In this document: one piece after another, positions 41,303 to 49,679 of the stretch
Numbering within the stretch: the first letter of the stretch is position 1
Layout: every line of letters starts with the position of its first letter
Assembly: GCA_007859745.1 (NCBI GenBank)
Contig: SMLU01000005.1
Location: 62,001 to 126,000, forward strand
From: Phycisphaerae bacterium RAS1
Lineage (GTDB): Bacteria; Planctomycetota; Phycisphaerae; UBA1845; Fen-1342
Direction of reading: 5' to 3'
DNA: 64,000 nucleotides
Notes under the pieces: model-generated
What the model saw: the letters and a program-made list of their open reading frames with translations, nothing else
What the model was told of the DNA's origin: nothing
Databases searched by the model: none
Position numbers and translations under genes: made by a program

Positions 41303-41815
41303 CAGAAATCTGCAGTCCGACGAATTCCGACCGTCAACGTAGACGAGCGGCCAAGGACCCCCCTGCCGCATTCTCCGGCCGGCCGCGACACGCGCAGCGT
41401 CCCCGTCCGAACGCGAAGCGCCGGCGATCACCCCTCGCGGCGTGCCGCTGCCTCGCTGCATGGGCGCATCGGTCCGAACCCGCCGCGCCAAGCGGCGGGG
41501 TGACGACCGCTGGCGCTCGGCGGCAGGCGGGCCAGCACGCTACCCCGCCGCTTGGCGCGGCGGGTTCGGACAGACAGGCCCGCCGAGCCTGCCAGAATCT
41601 CTAGCGCACATGCACGCGACCCATCACGACCCGTCCACGCCTCAGAACTCAGGGAAGGTTGACGCTTCCGCGCCGCCGCGCGTAGGATCGCAACCTGGGT
41701 AGGTGATTCGCGGCAGGCGTTTCCAGCCGGAACCTGTACGAATCACGCGGGCGCAGAACAGTCTATCCGCGCTCGTTGCGGTCGCACGTTACTTCCAACA
41801 TTGGAGCTGGATTCC
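41303..41815. other. Gene-free stretch with a REPIN pair
   Basis: No gene is seen. It holds a GAACGCGAAGCGCCGGCGATC fragment (41407-41432) and the REPIN pair at 41472-41572. A GTGATTCGCGG ... CGAATCAC inverted segment spans about 41703-41748 just before the histone-like gene. Confidence 0.55.
41472..41572. repeat. REPIN-like inverted pair
   Basis: Forward unit TCCGAACCCGCCGCGCCAAG..., 45-bp spacer, reverse unit ACCCCGCCGCTTGGCGCGGC..., in the region between the divergent blaI and histone-like genes. Confidence 0.92.
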
Positions 41816-42268
41816 ATGGCAAGAGGTCGCCGCAGTGCGTCGTCCGGCGCGGGCCGTAAGCCCGGCCGAGGCGGACGCCGTGCGGGGGGCGCGTCGCAGG
41901 TCAACGATGTCGTCGGCATGTTGACCGGCTATCACCGATCGCTCCTCGCGCAGCGCGCGACGCTGGATCAACAGCTCGCCGCGGTGGCCCAGGCGCTCAG
42001 CGCGATGGGCGAGACAACCGTCGCGCCGCCCGCAGCACGTGCCGCGCGCGGGCGCGGCCGGCGCGGTCCCCGTGCCGGGTCGCTCAAGGAGTACATCATC
42101 AAGGTGCTGACGACCGGCGGTGTGATGGCTGTCAAGGACATCACCAAGTCCGTCGTCCGCGCCGGGTACGACACGAAGAACAAGACCCTGGCCAAGAGCG
42201 TGGGCAATTCCCTGGCGGACATGCCGCAGGTGGCCAAGGTCGGACGCGGGAAGTTCCGTTTGAAGTAA
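41816..42268 (+). CDS. Histone-like / H-NS-like basic protein with C-terminal winged helix
   Basis: 150 residues. The ATG at 41816 has GGAG 9 bases upstream. The N-terminus is an Arg/Gly/Lys tail with RGRR and RKPGRGGRR (AT-hook-like). Next comes a helix (VNDVVGMLTGYHRSLLAQRATLDQQL), a second basic hinge (ARGRGRRGPRAG) and a compact C-terminal domain (SLKEYIIKVLTTGGVMAVKD, VRAGYDTKNKTLAKSVGNSL, VAKVGRGKFRLK) that reads as a winged helix-turn-helix. It probably organises or silences DNA. The exact family name is uncertain. Confidence 0.7.
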   Translation: MARGRRSASSGAGRKPGRGGRRAGGASQVNDVVGMLTGYHRSLLAQRATLDQQLAAVAQALSAMGETTVAPPAARAARGRGRRGPRAGSLKEYIIKVLTTGGVMAVKDITKSVVRAGYDTKNKTLAKSVGNSLADMPQVAKVGRGKFRLK

Positions 42269-42298
42269 CTCGCGGGGCAGAGGGCGTGTGAGCATTCG

Positions 42299-42393
42299 CG
42301 TGGGACGGGCGTCCGAGGCTGTGAACATCTGGGTGGGAGGGGCGTCTCGCCCGTCCCCGCAGTCTCAGGAACGGGCAAGATGCCCGCTCCACC
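42299..42393. repeat. ~95-bp composite of GGGACGGGCG palindromes (opposite orientation)
   Basis: GTCCGAGGCTGTGAACATCT, GGGTGGGAGGGGCGTCTCGC and GAACGGGCAAGATGCCCGCT in the reverse order of the element at 14967-15066. Confidence 0.8.
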
Positions 42394-42450
42394 TGAAAAA
42401 CCTCACAGGCTCAGAGCTGCACTCCCCGTCGTGGGATTGTCCGTGTTGAC

Positions 42451-42699
42451 CTAGCGCGACCGGCAGGCGGCGCAGCGAGCTGAGTGAGGCGCTTCCAACA
42501 TCTGCCGGCGGGCGAGCTTGCGGCCGCAACGGCGGCAGACGCCGATCGGAATCGGCTCACCGGGTCCGAAAAAGGATTCGTCGCGGACGTCCAGCGGCGC
42601 CGGGCGCTGAATCGGCGGAGCGTCGCCCACCAGCCGGTCGAGCATCTCCTCCACGGCTCGGCGACGCGCGACAAGTCGCTGCTGCTGAATCGAGCGCAT
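42451..42699 (-). CDS. DksA/TraR-type C4 zinc finger protein
   Basis: 82 residues, the size of a TraR-like protein. An N-terminal helix pair (QQQRLVARRRAVEEMLDRLV) replaces the long DksA coiled coil. The zinc finger is CRRCGRKLARRQMLEAPHSARCAAC with all four cysteines. DksA/TraR proteins bind the RNA polymerase secondary channel and modulate rRNA and stress promoters. It is convergent with the histone-like gene. The ribosome site is poor, so the start is uncertain. Confidence 0.75.
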   Translation of the reverse strand: MRSIQQQRLVARRRAVEEMLDRLVGDAPPIQRPAPLDVRDESFFGPGEPIPIGVCRRCGRKLARRQMLEAPHSARCAACRSR

Positions 42700-43072
42700 C
42701 GGTAATCGGTCCTATCGGAACGTCATGCGTCGAAAGTGATGCGCCGGATTCTTCGGCTGTCGCCGGCGTGAGCGTGAGTAGCGGGGGGGTGTGCCCATTA
42801 CTCCGGGAGGGCGGCTTTTCTTTCCGAACCCGCCGCGCCAAGCGGCGGGTTGAGGTGCGCACAGCGATCGGCGTCAATCTACGAAGCGCCGCCGCGAACG
42901 CGCCCGGACGTCACCTTCGCCGCTTGGCGCGGCGGGTTCGGACAAGCCGGCGGGCTGGCCCGGATTTGAGGTCACACCCACCGGTCGGTAGCGGGGAGCA
43001 TCAGCGTCGCCGATGCTCCGCGACGTGGACCGGGACTATACTGCCCGCAGTTTGTTCGCACGGAGGTGCACT
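42700..43072. other. Gene-free stretch upstream of the M2 peptidase
   Basis: It contains the REPIN pair at 42822-42943 and an imperfect GGGGAGCATCAGCGTCGCCG ATGCTCC palindrome at 42991-43021. A GACTATACT sequence (43034-43042) about 30 bases before the ATG could be a -10 region. Nothing else is recognised. Confidence 0.5.
42822..42943. repeat. REPIN-like inverted pair
   Basis: Forward unit TCCGAACCCGCCGCGCCAAG and reverse unit CGCCGCTTGGCGCGGCGGGT, separated by about 65 bp. The reverse arm has TTC in place of the usual ACCC at its outer edge. Confidence 0.88.
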
Positions 43073-44968
43073 ATGAACATCGGAAACAACGGCCACTCCA
43101 CTTCAGACGACGCGCCGCTGCGCCTCACACGCCGCGACGCCATGAAAACCGCCCTCGCCGCCGGGGCCGCCGTCGGCGGGATCGGAATCGCGGGATGCGC
43201 CAGCGGCGGCGGAACGATTGAATCGGACTCGCGCTCCGTCGGCGACACGCCGCGCGACGTGAACAAATGGCTCCGTCAGTACGAGCGCGGCTTCCAACCG
43301 CTCTATACGAAGGCTTCCTCCGCCGCATGGATCGCCGGGACGGACGTCTCGGACGAGCACACCGCCGCGTCCGTCGCGGCCCAGCAGGAACTGGACCGCT
43401 TCGTCGGCGACAAGGCGCGGATGGAGCAGATCGCCAGCCTGCGGGCGCAGACCTGGCGCAACCCCCCGCTGGTCAACCGGCAGCTTGAAAAAGCGTGGAT
43501 GGCCGCGGCGCACGCCCCCGGCTCGATCCCCGAACTGGTCAAGCAGCGGGCCGAAGCCGAGGGGAATCAGTCCAAGACGCAGGACGGCTTCGCGTTCAAG
43601 CTCAAGACGCCGACGGGCGAGAAGCCGGTCAATACAAACGACATCGATGAAGTCCTGATGAAATCGGGCAATCTCGACGAGCGCCTGGCGGCCTGGACCG
43701 CCTCCAAAGAGATCGGCGTGGCCTTGCGCCCCGGCCTCATCAAGCTTCAGGAGCTGCGCAACCGCGTCGGCCGCGAACTCAAGTTCAGCTCGTTCTTCGG
43801 ACTGGAAGTCGCCGACTACGGCGTCGCCGTCAGCGACCTGATGAGCCTGATGAAGACCGTGCTGGAACAGACGCGCCCGCTCTACGAGCAGCTTCACTGC
43901 TACGCCAAGCACAAGCTCGCCAAGAAGTTCGGTCAACCTCCGCCGCGGCGGATTCCGGCGCACTGGCTGCCGAACCGCTGGGGACAGGAGTGGCCGGGGC
44001 TGGAGGAGAGCGTCGATCTCGATCCTCTTTTCAAAGATCGCAGCCCGCAGTGGATCATCGAGCAGGCGGAGCGGTTCTACACTTCGATGGGGATGCCGAA
44101 ACTGCCCAAGACATTCTGGGCCAAGAGTGACTTGTACGACTTGCCCGCCGACGCGACCCGCAAGAAGAATCGCCACGCCTCGGCCTGGCACATCGACCTG
44201 GAGCAGGACGTCCGCTCGCTGATGAGCGTCAAGAGCGACGCAAGCTGGTTCTCCACCACGCACCACGAGCTCGGGCACATCTACTATTACCTTGCGTACA
44301 CGAACGCAAAGGCGCCGCTGCTGCTGCGCACCGGAGCGAACCGCGCGTTTCACGAGGGGATCGGCGACCTGATCGCGCTGGCCAGCAAGCAGCAGCCATA
44401 CCTTATGGAAATCGGCATTCTGAAGAGCGACTTCAAGGCCGACCCGGCCCGCTGGCTGCTGGCGCAGGCGCTGGACGGCAACTTCGTCTTCCTGCCCTTC
44501 GCCTGCGGCACGATGACCGGCTTCGAGCACGACCTCTACGAGCGCGATCTGCCGGCGGTCAAGCTCAACGCCCGCTGGTGGGAGCTGGTGCAGCAGCACC
44601 AGGGCATCGACCCGCCCGCCCCGCGCGGCGAGGAATTCTGCGACGCCGCCAGCAAGACGCACATCAACGACGACCCGGCGGGCTACTACGACTACGCCAT
44701 CGGCACGCTGATCGTGTACCAGCTTCACGACTACATCGCGCGGAAAATCCTGAAGCAGGACCCGCGGGCGTGCAATTACTACGGGCGAAAGGACGTGGGC
44801 GAGTATCTGAGCTCGCTATTGAAGCTCGGCGCGTCGCGCGACTGGCGCGAGGTGCTGCGCGATTTCACGGGCGAAGACCTGAGCGCCCGGGCGATGATGG
44901 ATTACTACGCGCCGCTGATGGAGTTTCTGAAGAAGGAGAACGCGGGGAAAGACGCGGCGTTCGCGTAG
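43073..44968 (+). CDS. M2 family (ACE-like) peptidyl-dipeptidase, Tat-type lipoprotein
   Basis: 631 residues. The ATG at 43073 has GGAGG 7 bases upstream. RLTRRDAMKTALAAGAAVGG is a twin-arginine signal and GIAGC a lipobox, so it is exported folded and anchored. The zinc site is TTHHELGHIYYYLAY (HExxH) with the third-ligand region FHEGIGDLIALAS, the exact pattern of angiotensin-converting-enzyme relatives. C-terminal elements (YYDYAIGTLIVYQLHDYI, CNYYGRKDVGEYLSSLLKLG) also match. It removes C-terminal dipeptides from peptides. Bacterial members are scattered; the local genes give no pathway. Confidence 0.92.
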   Translation: MNIGNNGHSTSDDAPLRLTRRDAMKTALAAGAAVGGIGIAGCASGGGTIESDSRSVGDTPRDVNKWLRQYERGFQPLYTKASSAAWIAGTDVSDEHTAASVAAQQELDRFVGDKARMEQIASLRAQTWRNPPLVNRQLEKAWMAAAHAPGSIPELVKQRAEAEGNQSKTQDGFAFKLKTPTGEKPVNTNDIDEVLMKSGNLDERLAAWTASKEIGVALRPGLIKLQELRNRVGRELKFSSFFGLEVADYGVAVSDLMSLMKTVLEQTRPLYEQLHCYAKHKLAKKFGQPPPRRIPAHWLPNRWGQEWPGLEESVDLDPLFKDRSPQWIIEQAERFYTSMGMPKLPKTFWAKSDLYDLPADATRKKNRHASAWHIDLEQDVRSLMSVKSDASWFSTTHHELGHIYYYLAYTNAKAPLLLRTGANRAFHEGIGDLIALASKQQPYLMEIGILKSDFKADPARWLLAQALDGNFVFLPFACGTMTGFEHDLYERDLPAVKLNARWWELVQQHQGIDPPAPRGEEFCDAASKTHINDDPAGYYDYAIGTLIVYQLHDYIARKILKQDPRACNYYGRKDVGEYLSSLLKLGASRDWREVLRDFTGEDLSARAMMDYYAPLMEFLKKENAGKDAAFA

Positions 44969-44971
44969 TCG

Positions 44972-45001
44972 CGGGTGGGACGGGCGTCGCGCCCGTCGCG
45001 C
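44972..45001. repeat. GGGACGGGCGTCGCGCCCGTC palindrome
   Basis: GGTGGGACGGGCGTCGCGCC then CGTCGCGC, directly after the M2 peptidase stop. It could fold as a transcript-end hairpin but has no T-tract. Confidence 0.8.
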
Positions 45002-45016
45002 AGCGCTTGTGAGAAA

Positions 45017-45541
45017 GTGGATGTGAATTCGCCGGAACTACCGCCAGGCGCGAACATCGAGCCGCCCGCGCCGCCCCATCGGCCAGTCGACGCGGCTTGG
45101 TTCCTTGCAGCGGGCCTGCTCGGCACATTTGTGCTCAGCAGCGTCGATGCGAGTTCACTGCGCGGCCCGCCGACGCCGGGCTTGTTCACAATGTTGGCGA
45201 TTCTAGTCTTGCCGTTGGGCGCGCATATCGCCGCCGGAGCATGGCGACAGCCGGCGGCATTCACAATCTACGGTGCTATCGGGGGCGCGTTCTTTACACC
45301 CTATTCAGTTCCGAGTTCGTGGGCTGGCCCCCAATCTGCATGGGCGTTCGCATTCGACGCGGCAGTTCGAATATCAGTGCCGGTGCTTGCCGGTGCGCTG
45401 CTCTGCCGATGGGTCGCGAATCAGCGCATCGAAAAGGACGACGCAAATCGTTGGACCGAACGCAGCCGTTGCCGTGCTTGTGGCTATCTGCTGCTCGGGC
45501 TGCCGGAGCGGCGCTGTCCGGAGTGCGGGACGCCGTTTTGA
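45017..45541 (+). CDS. Membrane protein with C-terminal zinc ribbon
   Basis: 174 residues from GTG 45017 (GTG 45023 is also possible; GAGAAA lies upstream). Four hydrophobic helices: AAWFLAAGLLGTFVLSS, LFTMLAILVLPLGAHIAAG, FTIYGAIGGAFFTPYS and VRISVPVLAGALLCRWVA. The tail CRACGYLLLGLPERRCPECG TPF is a two-knuckle zinc ribbon seen at the end of many planctomycete membrane proteins. Function unknown. It follows the M2 peptidase by 48 bases on the same strand and may be read with it. Confidence 0.75.
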   Translation: MDVNSPELPPGANIEPPAPPHRPVDAAWFLAAGLLGTFVLSSVDASSLRGPPTPGLFTMLAILVLPLGAHIAAGAWRQPAAFTIYGAIGGAFFTPYSVPSSWAGPQSAWAFAFDAAVRISVPVLAGALLCRWVANQRIEKDDANRWTERSRCRACGYLLLGLPERRCPECGTPF

Positions 45542-45572
45542 CGATCGGGTGGCACGATCAAACCCTGTTCTC

Positions 45573-45866
45573 CTACGGCCCGACGGCGCCGAGTATCCGG
45601 ATCACTTTCTGGCGCAACTCCGACTCGCCATCACGACGATGGACTTCGACGACCGAGCACGTTTGCTTCGCGGCATGGCTCAGCCCAGGCCCTCCATCCT
45701 CAGCTTTGGCATTTGAGATTCTCATTTTCATCGACCCGAGCGAGATGCCGAGCCTCTCTGCAATCTCCGAGAGAGGCAAACCCAGAGCGTGCGGACCGTG
45801 GCGAGAAAGATAGAACGCAACCAAGTCGTCAGATCGACTCCACCTGTGCTCTTCTGCAGATCGCAT
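45573..45866 (-). CDS. Small helix-turn-helix protein
   Basis: 97 residues from ATG 45866 (AGGGAG 8 bases upstream; GTG 45875 is an alternative). RSDDLVAFYLSRHG leads into LSEIAERLGISLGSMKMRIS, a clear helix-turn-helix with KMRISN as recognition helix. GGPGLSHAAKQTCSVVEVHR and ELRQKVIRIL follow. It resembles a family of short HTH proteins often found on mobile or defence-associated DNA. The target is unknown. It lies alone, convergent to the membrane protein gene. Confidence 0.65.
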   Translation of the reverse strand: MRSAEEHRWSRSDDLVAFYLSRHGPHALGLPLSEIAERLGISLGSMKMRISNAKAEDGGPGLSHAAKQTCSVVEVHRRDGESELRQKVIRILGAVGP

Positions 45867-45939
45867 TTGACGCACTCCCTGAGCGGTGAATCAGGTACAG
45901 ACGCGCCGCCTGTGTGCTGCTGCCCGGACGCAAGATGCG

Positions 45940-46155
45940 CTACGACGTCGCCGCCTCGCGCGGCGCTCCCCGATGCGCCTCATGCCGCGCGATCTCTTCC
46001 TTGAATTGGTTTATCAGCCGCATCAGAGACTCCATCGACGCCGCGCGGAGCTCCTCATCCCCGCCGCATTCGTTTCGGAGTTCCTGGTAGCTCTCTTCAA
46101 GCCGACGGAGCTTGACGCGCGTGTTCTCCACCTCGCGGTCGCTTTGAAGCCTCAC
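45940..46155 (-). CDS. Small coiled-coil partner of the DUF6932 protein
   Basis: 71 residues. The GTG start at 46155 overlaps the TGA of the upstream gene (GTGA), so the two are translationally coupled. The sequence is nearly all charged helix (VENTRVKLRRLEESYQELRN, MESLMRLINQFKEEIARHEA) and should form a coiled coil. It has no catalytic or DNA-binding motif. A small coupled helical protein beside a nucleotidyltransferase-fold protein is typical of antitoxin or chaperone partners, but this is inference. Confidence 0.7.
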   Translation of the reverse strand: MRLQSDREVENTRVKLRRLEESYQELRNECGGDEELRAASMESLMRLINQFKEEIARHEAHRGAPREAATS

Positions 46156-46538
46156 GCGATCACCTCCACCATGCCCTTGGCCGTTCCGTGCCGATCCGAC
46201 GCGAAAATCTGGTTGACCATCAGGTCGAACTCCCGCTGAAGCACGATCGCCATGCCAAGAAACGGCAGGCCGTCTTTCAACATCCGGAAAGCCTGCCGGT
46301 CCTCTCGCGCGCCGGGGCGAAACAGAAGCACGCAATCCACGTCATTCGGCTCCATTATATCCGTGACGAAGCTGCCGTTCAGGACGACCCGCTCCGCCCC
46401 CGCCGCCATCCAGCGAATGGACTCCATCTGCACGCGCCGAATCTCGGACGCATGGCCGAAACGGGCGTCGATTTCTTCCAGAGTCGCCGGGTGAACGCCT
46501 GGCGGCAGGCAGCCGAAGTCGTTGAAGGGCGGGATCAT
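46152..46538 (-). CDS. DUF6932-type nucleotidyltransferase-fold protein
   Basis: 128 residues from ATG 46538 (MIPPFNDFGCLPPGVHPATL, the hallmark start of DUF6932 proteins). The core RVVLNGSFVTDIMEPNDVDC has the GSF...D-x-D pattern of the nucleotidyltransferase active site, with both acidic residues present. The C-terminal strand (LQREFDLMVNQIFASD) may supply the third acid. The family is uncharacterised. Size and coupling to a small helical protein resemble minimal nucleotidyltransferase toxin-antitoxin modules. Confidence 0.75.
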   Translation of the reverse strand: MIPPFNDFGCLPPGVHPATLEEIDARFGHASEIRRVQMESIRWMAAGAERVVLNGSFVTDIMEPNDVDCVLLFRPGAREDRQAFRMLKDGLPFLGMAIVLQREFDLMVNQIFASDRHGTAKGMVEVIA

Positions 46539-46672
46539 GCAAGTCCCATTATCCCGGCGAAGGTGTTCCCGGCAATCGGCGCGTGGCACGGACTCCTACG
46601 GGGGTGCCACGCCGGCGCCACGGACAAGCGGAATACCGCTTGTCCGTGCCACCCAGCCACCCGGCAGCGCGG

Positions 46673-48964
46673 TTACCTCTTTAGGCCTTTCTCGAACGCA
46701 GCCTCCAGCCGCGCCAGGCGGTCCTCCAGTTCCGCAATGCGGCGGGCCTGGGACACGCTGTTCTGCTCGAGTTCGACGATGCGAGCGTCCTTGGCTTGCA
46801 CCTGGTGATTGAGCTCCTGCACCGCCGCCGCGGTGTAGACGGTGAGCGGCCAGGCGTCGACTTGCAGGATTTCGTCGCCGCCGGCGAGATGCTCGCCGCT
46901 GCCCTTCACGTAGTCTGGAAACACCTGCTGGAATTCCTGGGCGATGACGTTGTAGTAGCGGCGCTGCGGAATCTCGGGATGGGCCGCGCGGTACTCATCC
47001 GTGAATTCGAAGCTCGCCAGCCGGATGCGGTCAAGCACGTCAAGGGCTGAGCCGATCGTCTGCACATCGCGCTTGATGCGCAGATCGGAATTCACCAGCC
47101 AGAGTCCGCCCACGCTGTTCGATGCGGTTCCCCCGACCTCCAGGGCATTGATGAGCGGCGTGCGGTTCACGCCAACCAGGCCGTTGACCAGGTGCAGCCG
47201 CGTGGCGGCAAACTGCCGAAACACGATGTCGTCGTCCGCATCGTTGTCGTTCTGGATGATGAGCTGCGTGTTCTCGCCGGCCTCGACGAAGTGGAACATG
47301 CCGGCCTGATCGCCGCTGCCGCCGCCGGGGTTGGGCGTAAATGCGACGCCGCGCGTGCTGCCCGCCGCTCCCAAGGACGGAACAACCGCGCCGTTGGTGA
47401 CTGCAACATTGCCGCCGTCAGCCGCGACGCCGCCGGCGCTCACCGTGATGCCGCCGCCGTTGACATGCAGCCGCGACGCCGGCGTGCTCGTTCCGATTCC
47501 GACATTCCCGTTGGTGCCGATCGTCATGCGGGTCGAATTGGCGGTAAAGAACCCGAGCGAATGCGAGCTGACCGTCCCGACGAACTGCCCGCCTGGAGAT
47601 TGGACGCTGATTCCTCCCTGCACGACGTCAGCGAGATTCAACTCATTCCGCAACTCCAGCGCCAGATTCGATGTGTTGTTCCTGACCGTCAACGGCGCGC
47701 CGGGCGCCGCCGTGCCGATTCCGACGTTGCCGGCTGTGGTTATGACCATCCGCGTCGTGCCGCCGGTGGTCAACCCGAGATCGTGGCTTGTTCCGGTGCC
47801 AATCAGCCCGGTCGTACCGGTTGCCGTCGTGTCGACGTTCACGGTCCCATTCGTCACGCGGGCGGTTGTCGGGTTGCCGCTCTGTACGACAAATTTGACC
47901 GCCGGCGTCGTCGTGCCAATGCCGACGTTGCCGCTATTCAATACATCGAACAACTCGACGCCGGCCTGGTTCGTGATGCCAAAGCGCCCGCCCGCCGCAC
48001 CCTGGTGACGGATCAGGAAGACGCTGTCCGCGCCGCCGTTGACGTCGATGTCGCCGTTGAACCGGAAGAAGCCGTTGGCGGCGATCACTTCGAATAGCGC
48101 GGCGGGCAAGAGGGTGCCGATCCCGACATTCCCCGCCGAGTCGATGGCCATTCGGCTGACGTTGCCGCCGGTGCGAAAGTCGAAGCCCCTTGGCACGCCA
48201 AGGGTGTTGTATCGAATCGAGCCGTCGTCAGCCAGCAAGGTCGGGCCGGCGGCGCCGAATACAAGGCCCTTCTCGTTCGCGTCCGGGGACAGGATATGAA
48301 TCAACGCGTTCGCGTCGTCTTCGATCACCAGCGGCGCGCTGGCGTCGGCCGTCACCGTCCCGGCCGAACCGGCGAAGACGTGAAGCAGGCGCTCCGGCGT
48401 CGTCGTGCCGATGCCGACGTTGCCGGTCGTAAACACCGCGTTGTTGCCGCTCAGAGTGAACGGCGAAGCGCCCTGTGCGCCTTGCGCCCCCTGGGGACCC
48501 TGTGGCCCTTCCGGCCCCGCCGCACCTTGCGCGCCCGGATCGCCTTCCGGTCCCGCCGCGCCCACCGGGCCCTGCGCACCCGGATCGCCCGCTGCTCCCG
48601 CCGCCCCGGCTGCCCCCGCCGCACCGGTTTCGCCCGCCGCTCCGGCGTCGCCCTCAGGCCCCTGCGGCCCAGCCGCGCCGGCCGCTCCCGCCGGTCCGCG
48701 CTCGCCCTGCGGTCCGGCCGGACCGGGCTGGATGCGCCCGGAGAGCTGATCATCGACGATCTGCATGATCTGCGCCGTCAGCTCGGTGCTGTCCGTGGTT
48801 TGCGTCGCGCCGGTGGTCTGTCCGCTGTCCGGGCATCCGCCGGACGAAAGCACCAGCACGAGTCCCAGCGAGGCGGACAATCCCCACGTCGCCTTGCCAA
48901 TACCGGCGCGCGAACCTGCGGCGCGCGCCCGCCGAACGAGAATCACAGTCTTTTGAAACAGCAT
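46673..48964 (-). CDS. Collagen-like lipoprotein with C-terminal S74 (endosialidase chaperone) domain
   Basis: 763 residues from ATG 48964 (AGGAG upstream). Lipoprotein signal with Cys after VLVLSSGG. Residues about 75-170 are uninterrupted Gly-x-y triplets ([20 protein letters not shown]...), a collagen-like triple helix. The middle carries repeated [10 protein letters not shown] motifs as in phage tail-fibre and planctomycete surface proteins. The end ([35 protein letters not shown]) is the peptidase S74 intramolecular chaperone, which trimerises the fibre and cuts itself off. A terminal coiled coil follows. It should form a trimeric surface fibre. Confidence 0.88.
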   Translation of the reverse strand: MLFQKTVILVRRARAAGSRAGIGKATWGLSASLGLVLVLSSGGCPDSGQTTGATQTTDSTELTAQIMQIVDDQLSGRIQPGPAGPQGERGPAGAAGAAGPQGPEGDAGAAGETGAAGAAGAAGAAGDPGAQGPVGAAGPEGDPGAQGAAGPEGPQGPQGAQGAQGASPFTLSGNNAVFTTGNVGIGTTTPERLLHVFAGSAGTVTADASAPLVIEDDANALIHILSPDANEKGLVFGAAGPTLLADDGSIRYNTLGVPRGFDFRTGGNVSRMAIDSAGNVGIGTLLPAALFEVIAANGFFRFNGDIDVNGGADSVFLIRHQGAAGGRFGITNQAGVELFDVLNSGNVGIGTTTPAVKFVVQSGNPTTARVTNGTVNVDTTATGTTGLIGTGTSHDLGLTTGGTTRMVITTAGNVGIGTAAPGAPLTVRNNTSNLALELRNELNLADVVQGGISVQSPGGQFVGTVSSHSLGFFTANSTRMTIGTNGNVGIGTSTPASRLHVNGGGITVSAGGVAADGGNVAVTNGAVVPSLGAAGSTRGVAFTPNPGGGSGDQAGMFHFVEAGENTQLIIQNDNDADDDIVFRQFAATRLHLVNGLVGVNRTPLINALEVGGTASNSVGGLWLVNSDLRIKRDVQTIGSALDVLDRIRLASFEFTDEYRAAHPEIPQRRYYNVIAQEFQQVFPDYVKGSGEHLAGGDEILQVDAWPLTVYTAAAVQELNHQVQAKDARIVELEQNSVSQARRIAELEDRLARLEAAFEKGLKR

Positions 48965-49679
48965 GACCAGCCGCTCCTGACCAGACTTGGAAATGTCTAC
49001 CGCTGCGCCCCGCATCTGGCGATCAGGGCGTTTTGACGCGAATTTCCGGTAGCAACCGGGCACGGTCGCTCGGCACCGCCTTCGTCAACTGACGCAGATT
49101 CGTGCCAAATGCCGTGAGACCGAAGCGTCAGTTCGAGAGGGGGTCACAATCGGCCCGACGATGCCACTATGACCGGATCCTACCTACGTGCGGACGCGGA
49201 CGTCAACCTGAGATTGATACCATCACGCCAAGTCGCGCGAGCGGGGTGCATCCGGTTTCAAGCGCCGTCCCGTCCGAACCCGCCGCGCCAAGCGGCGGGG
49301 TAATGCGGTTCCGTCCGAACCCGCCGCGCCAAGCGGCGGGGTAATGCGGTTCCGTCCGAACCCGCCGCGCCAAGCGGCGGGGTAATGCGGTTCCGTCCGA
49401 ACCCGCCGCGCCAAGCGGCGGGGTGACGCCCGCTGCCTGAGTGCGCCAATCGCTCACGCTTCTCACCCCGCCGCTTGGCGCGGCGGGTTCCGAAAGACCA
49501 CCTACGCCCTCGGCCCTCTCGGCCCTGAAACTCCTTTCGCTCCCCGCCAACCCCGGGGTATACTCGTGCCACGTCGCCGGCCGCCGTCGTGCTCGCGGCC
49601 CGCGGACGCGATATCGGCCGAAGCGCTGGGAATGCGTCTCGGGCTGAGAAATCGTCATTAGCGCCAATTGGGACGCCAC
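48965..49679. other. Gene-free stretch with a 4+1 palindrome array
   Basis: Open frames here only read through the array and have no ribosome sites. 48965-49265 shows no feature I recognise. The array is at 49270-49492. 49500-49679 is the leader of the HAF-repeat lipoprotein gene. Confidence 0.6.
49270..49492. repeat. REPIN-like array: 4 forward palindromes (41-bp period) plus 1 reverse
   Basis: GAACCC begins at 49276, 49317, 49358 and 49399, an exact 41-bp period. The shared spacer TAATGCGGTTCCGTCC is found in no other array of the window. The fourth unit ends in GGTGACGCCC like the usual family. One reverse unit lies at 49463-49492. Confidence 0.96.
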
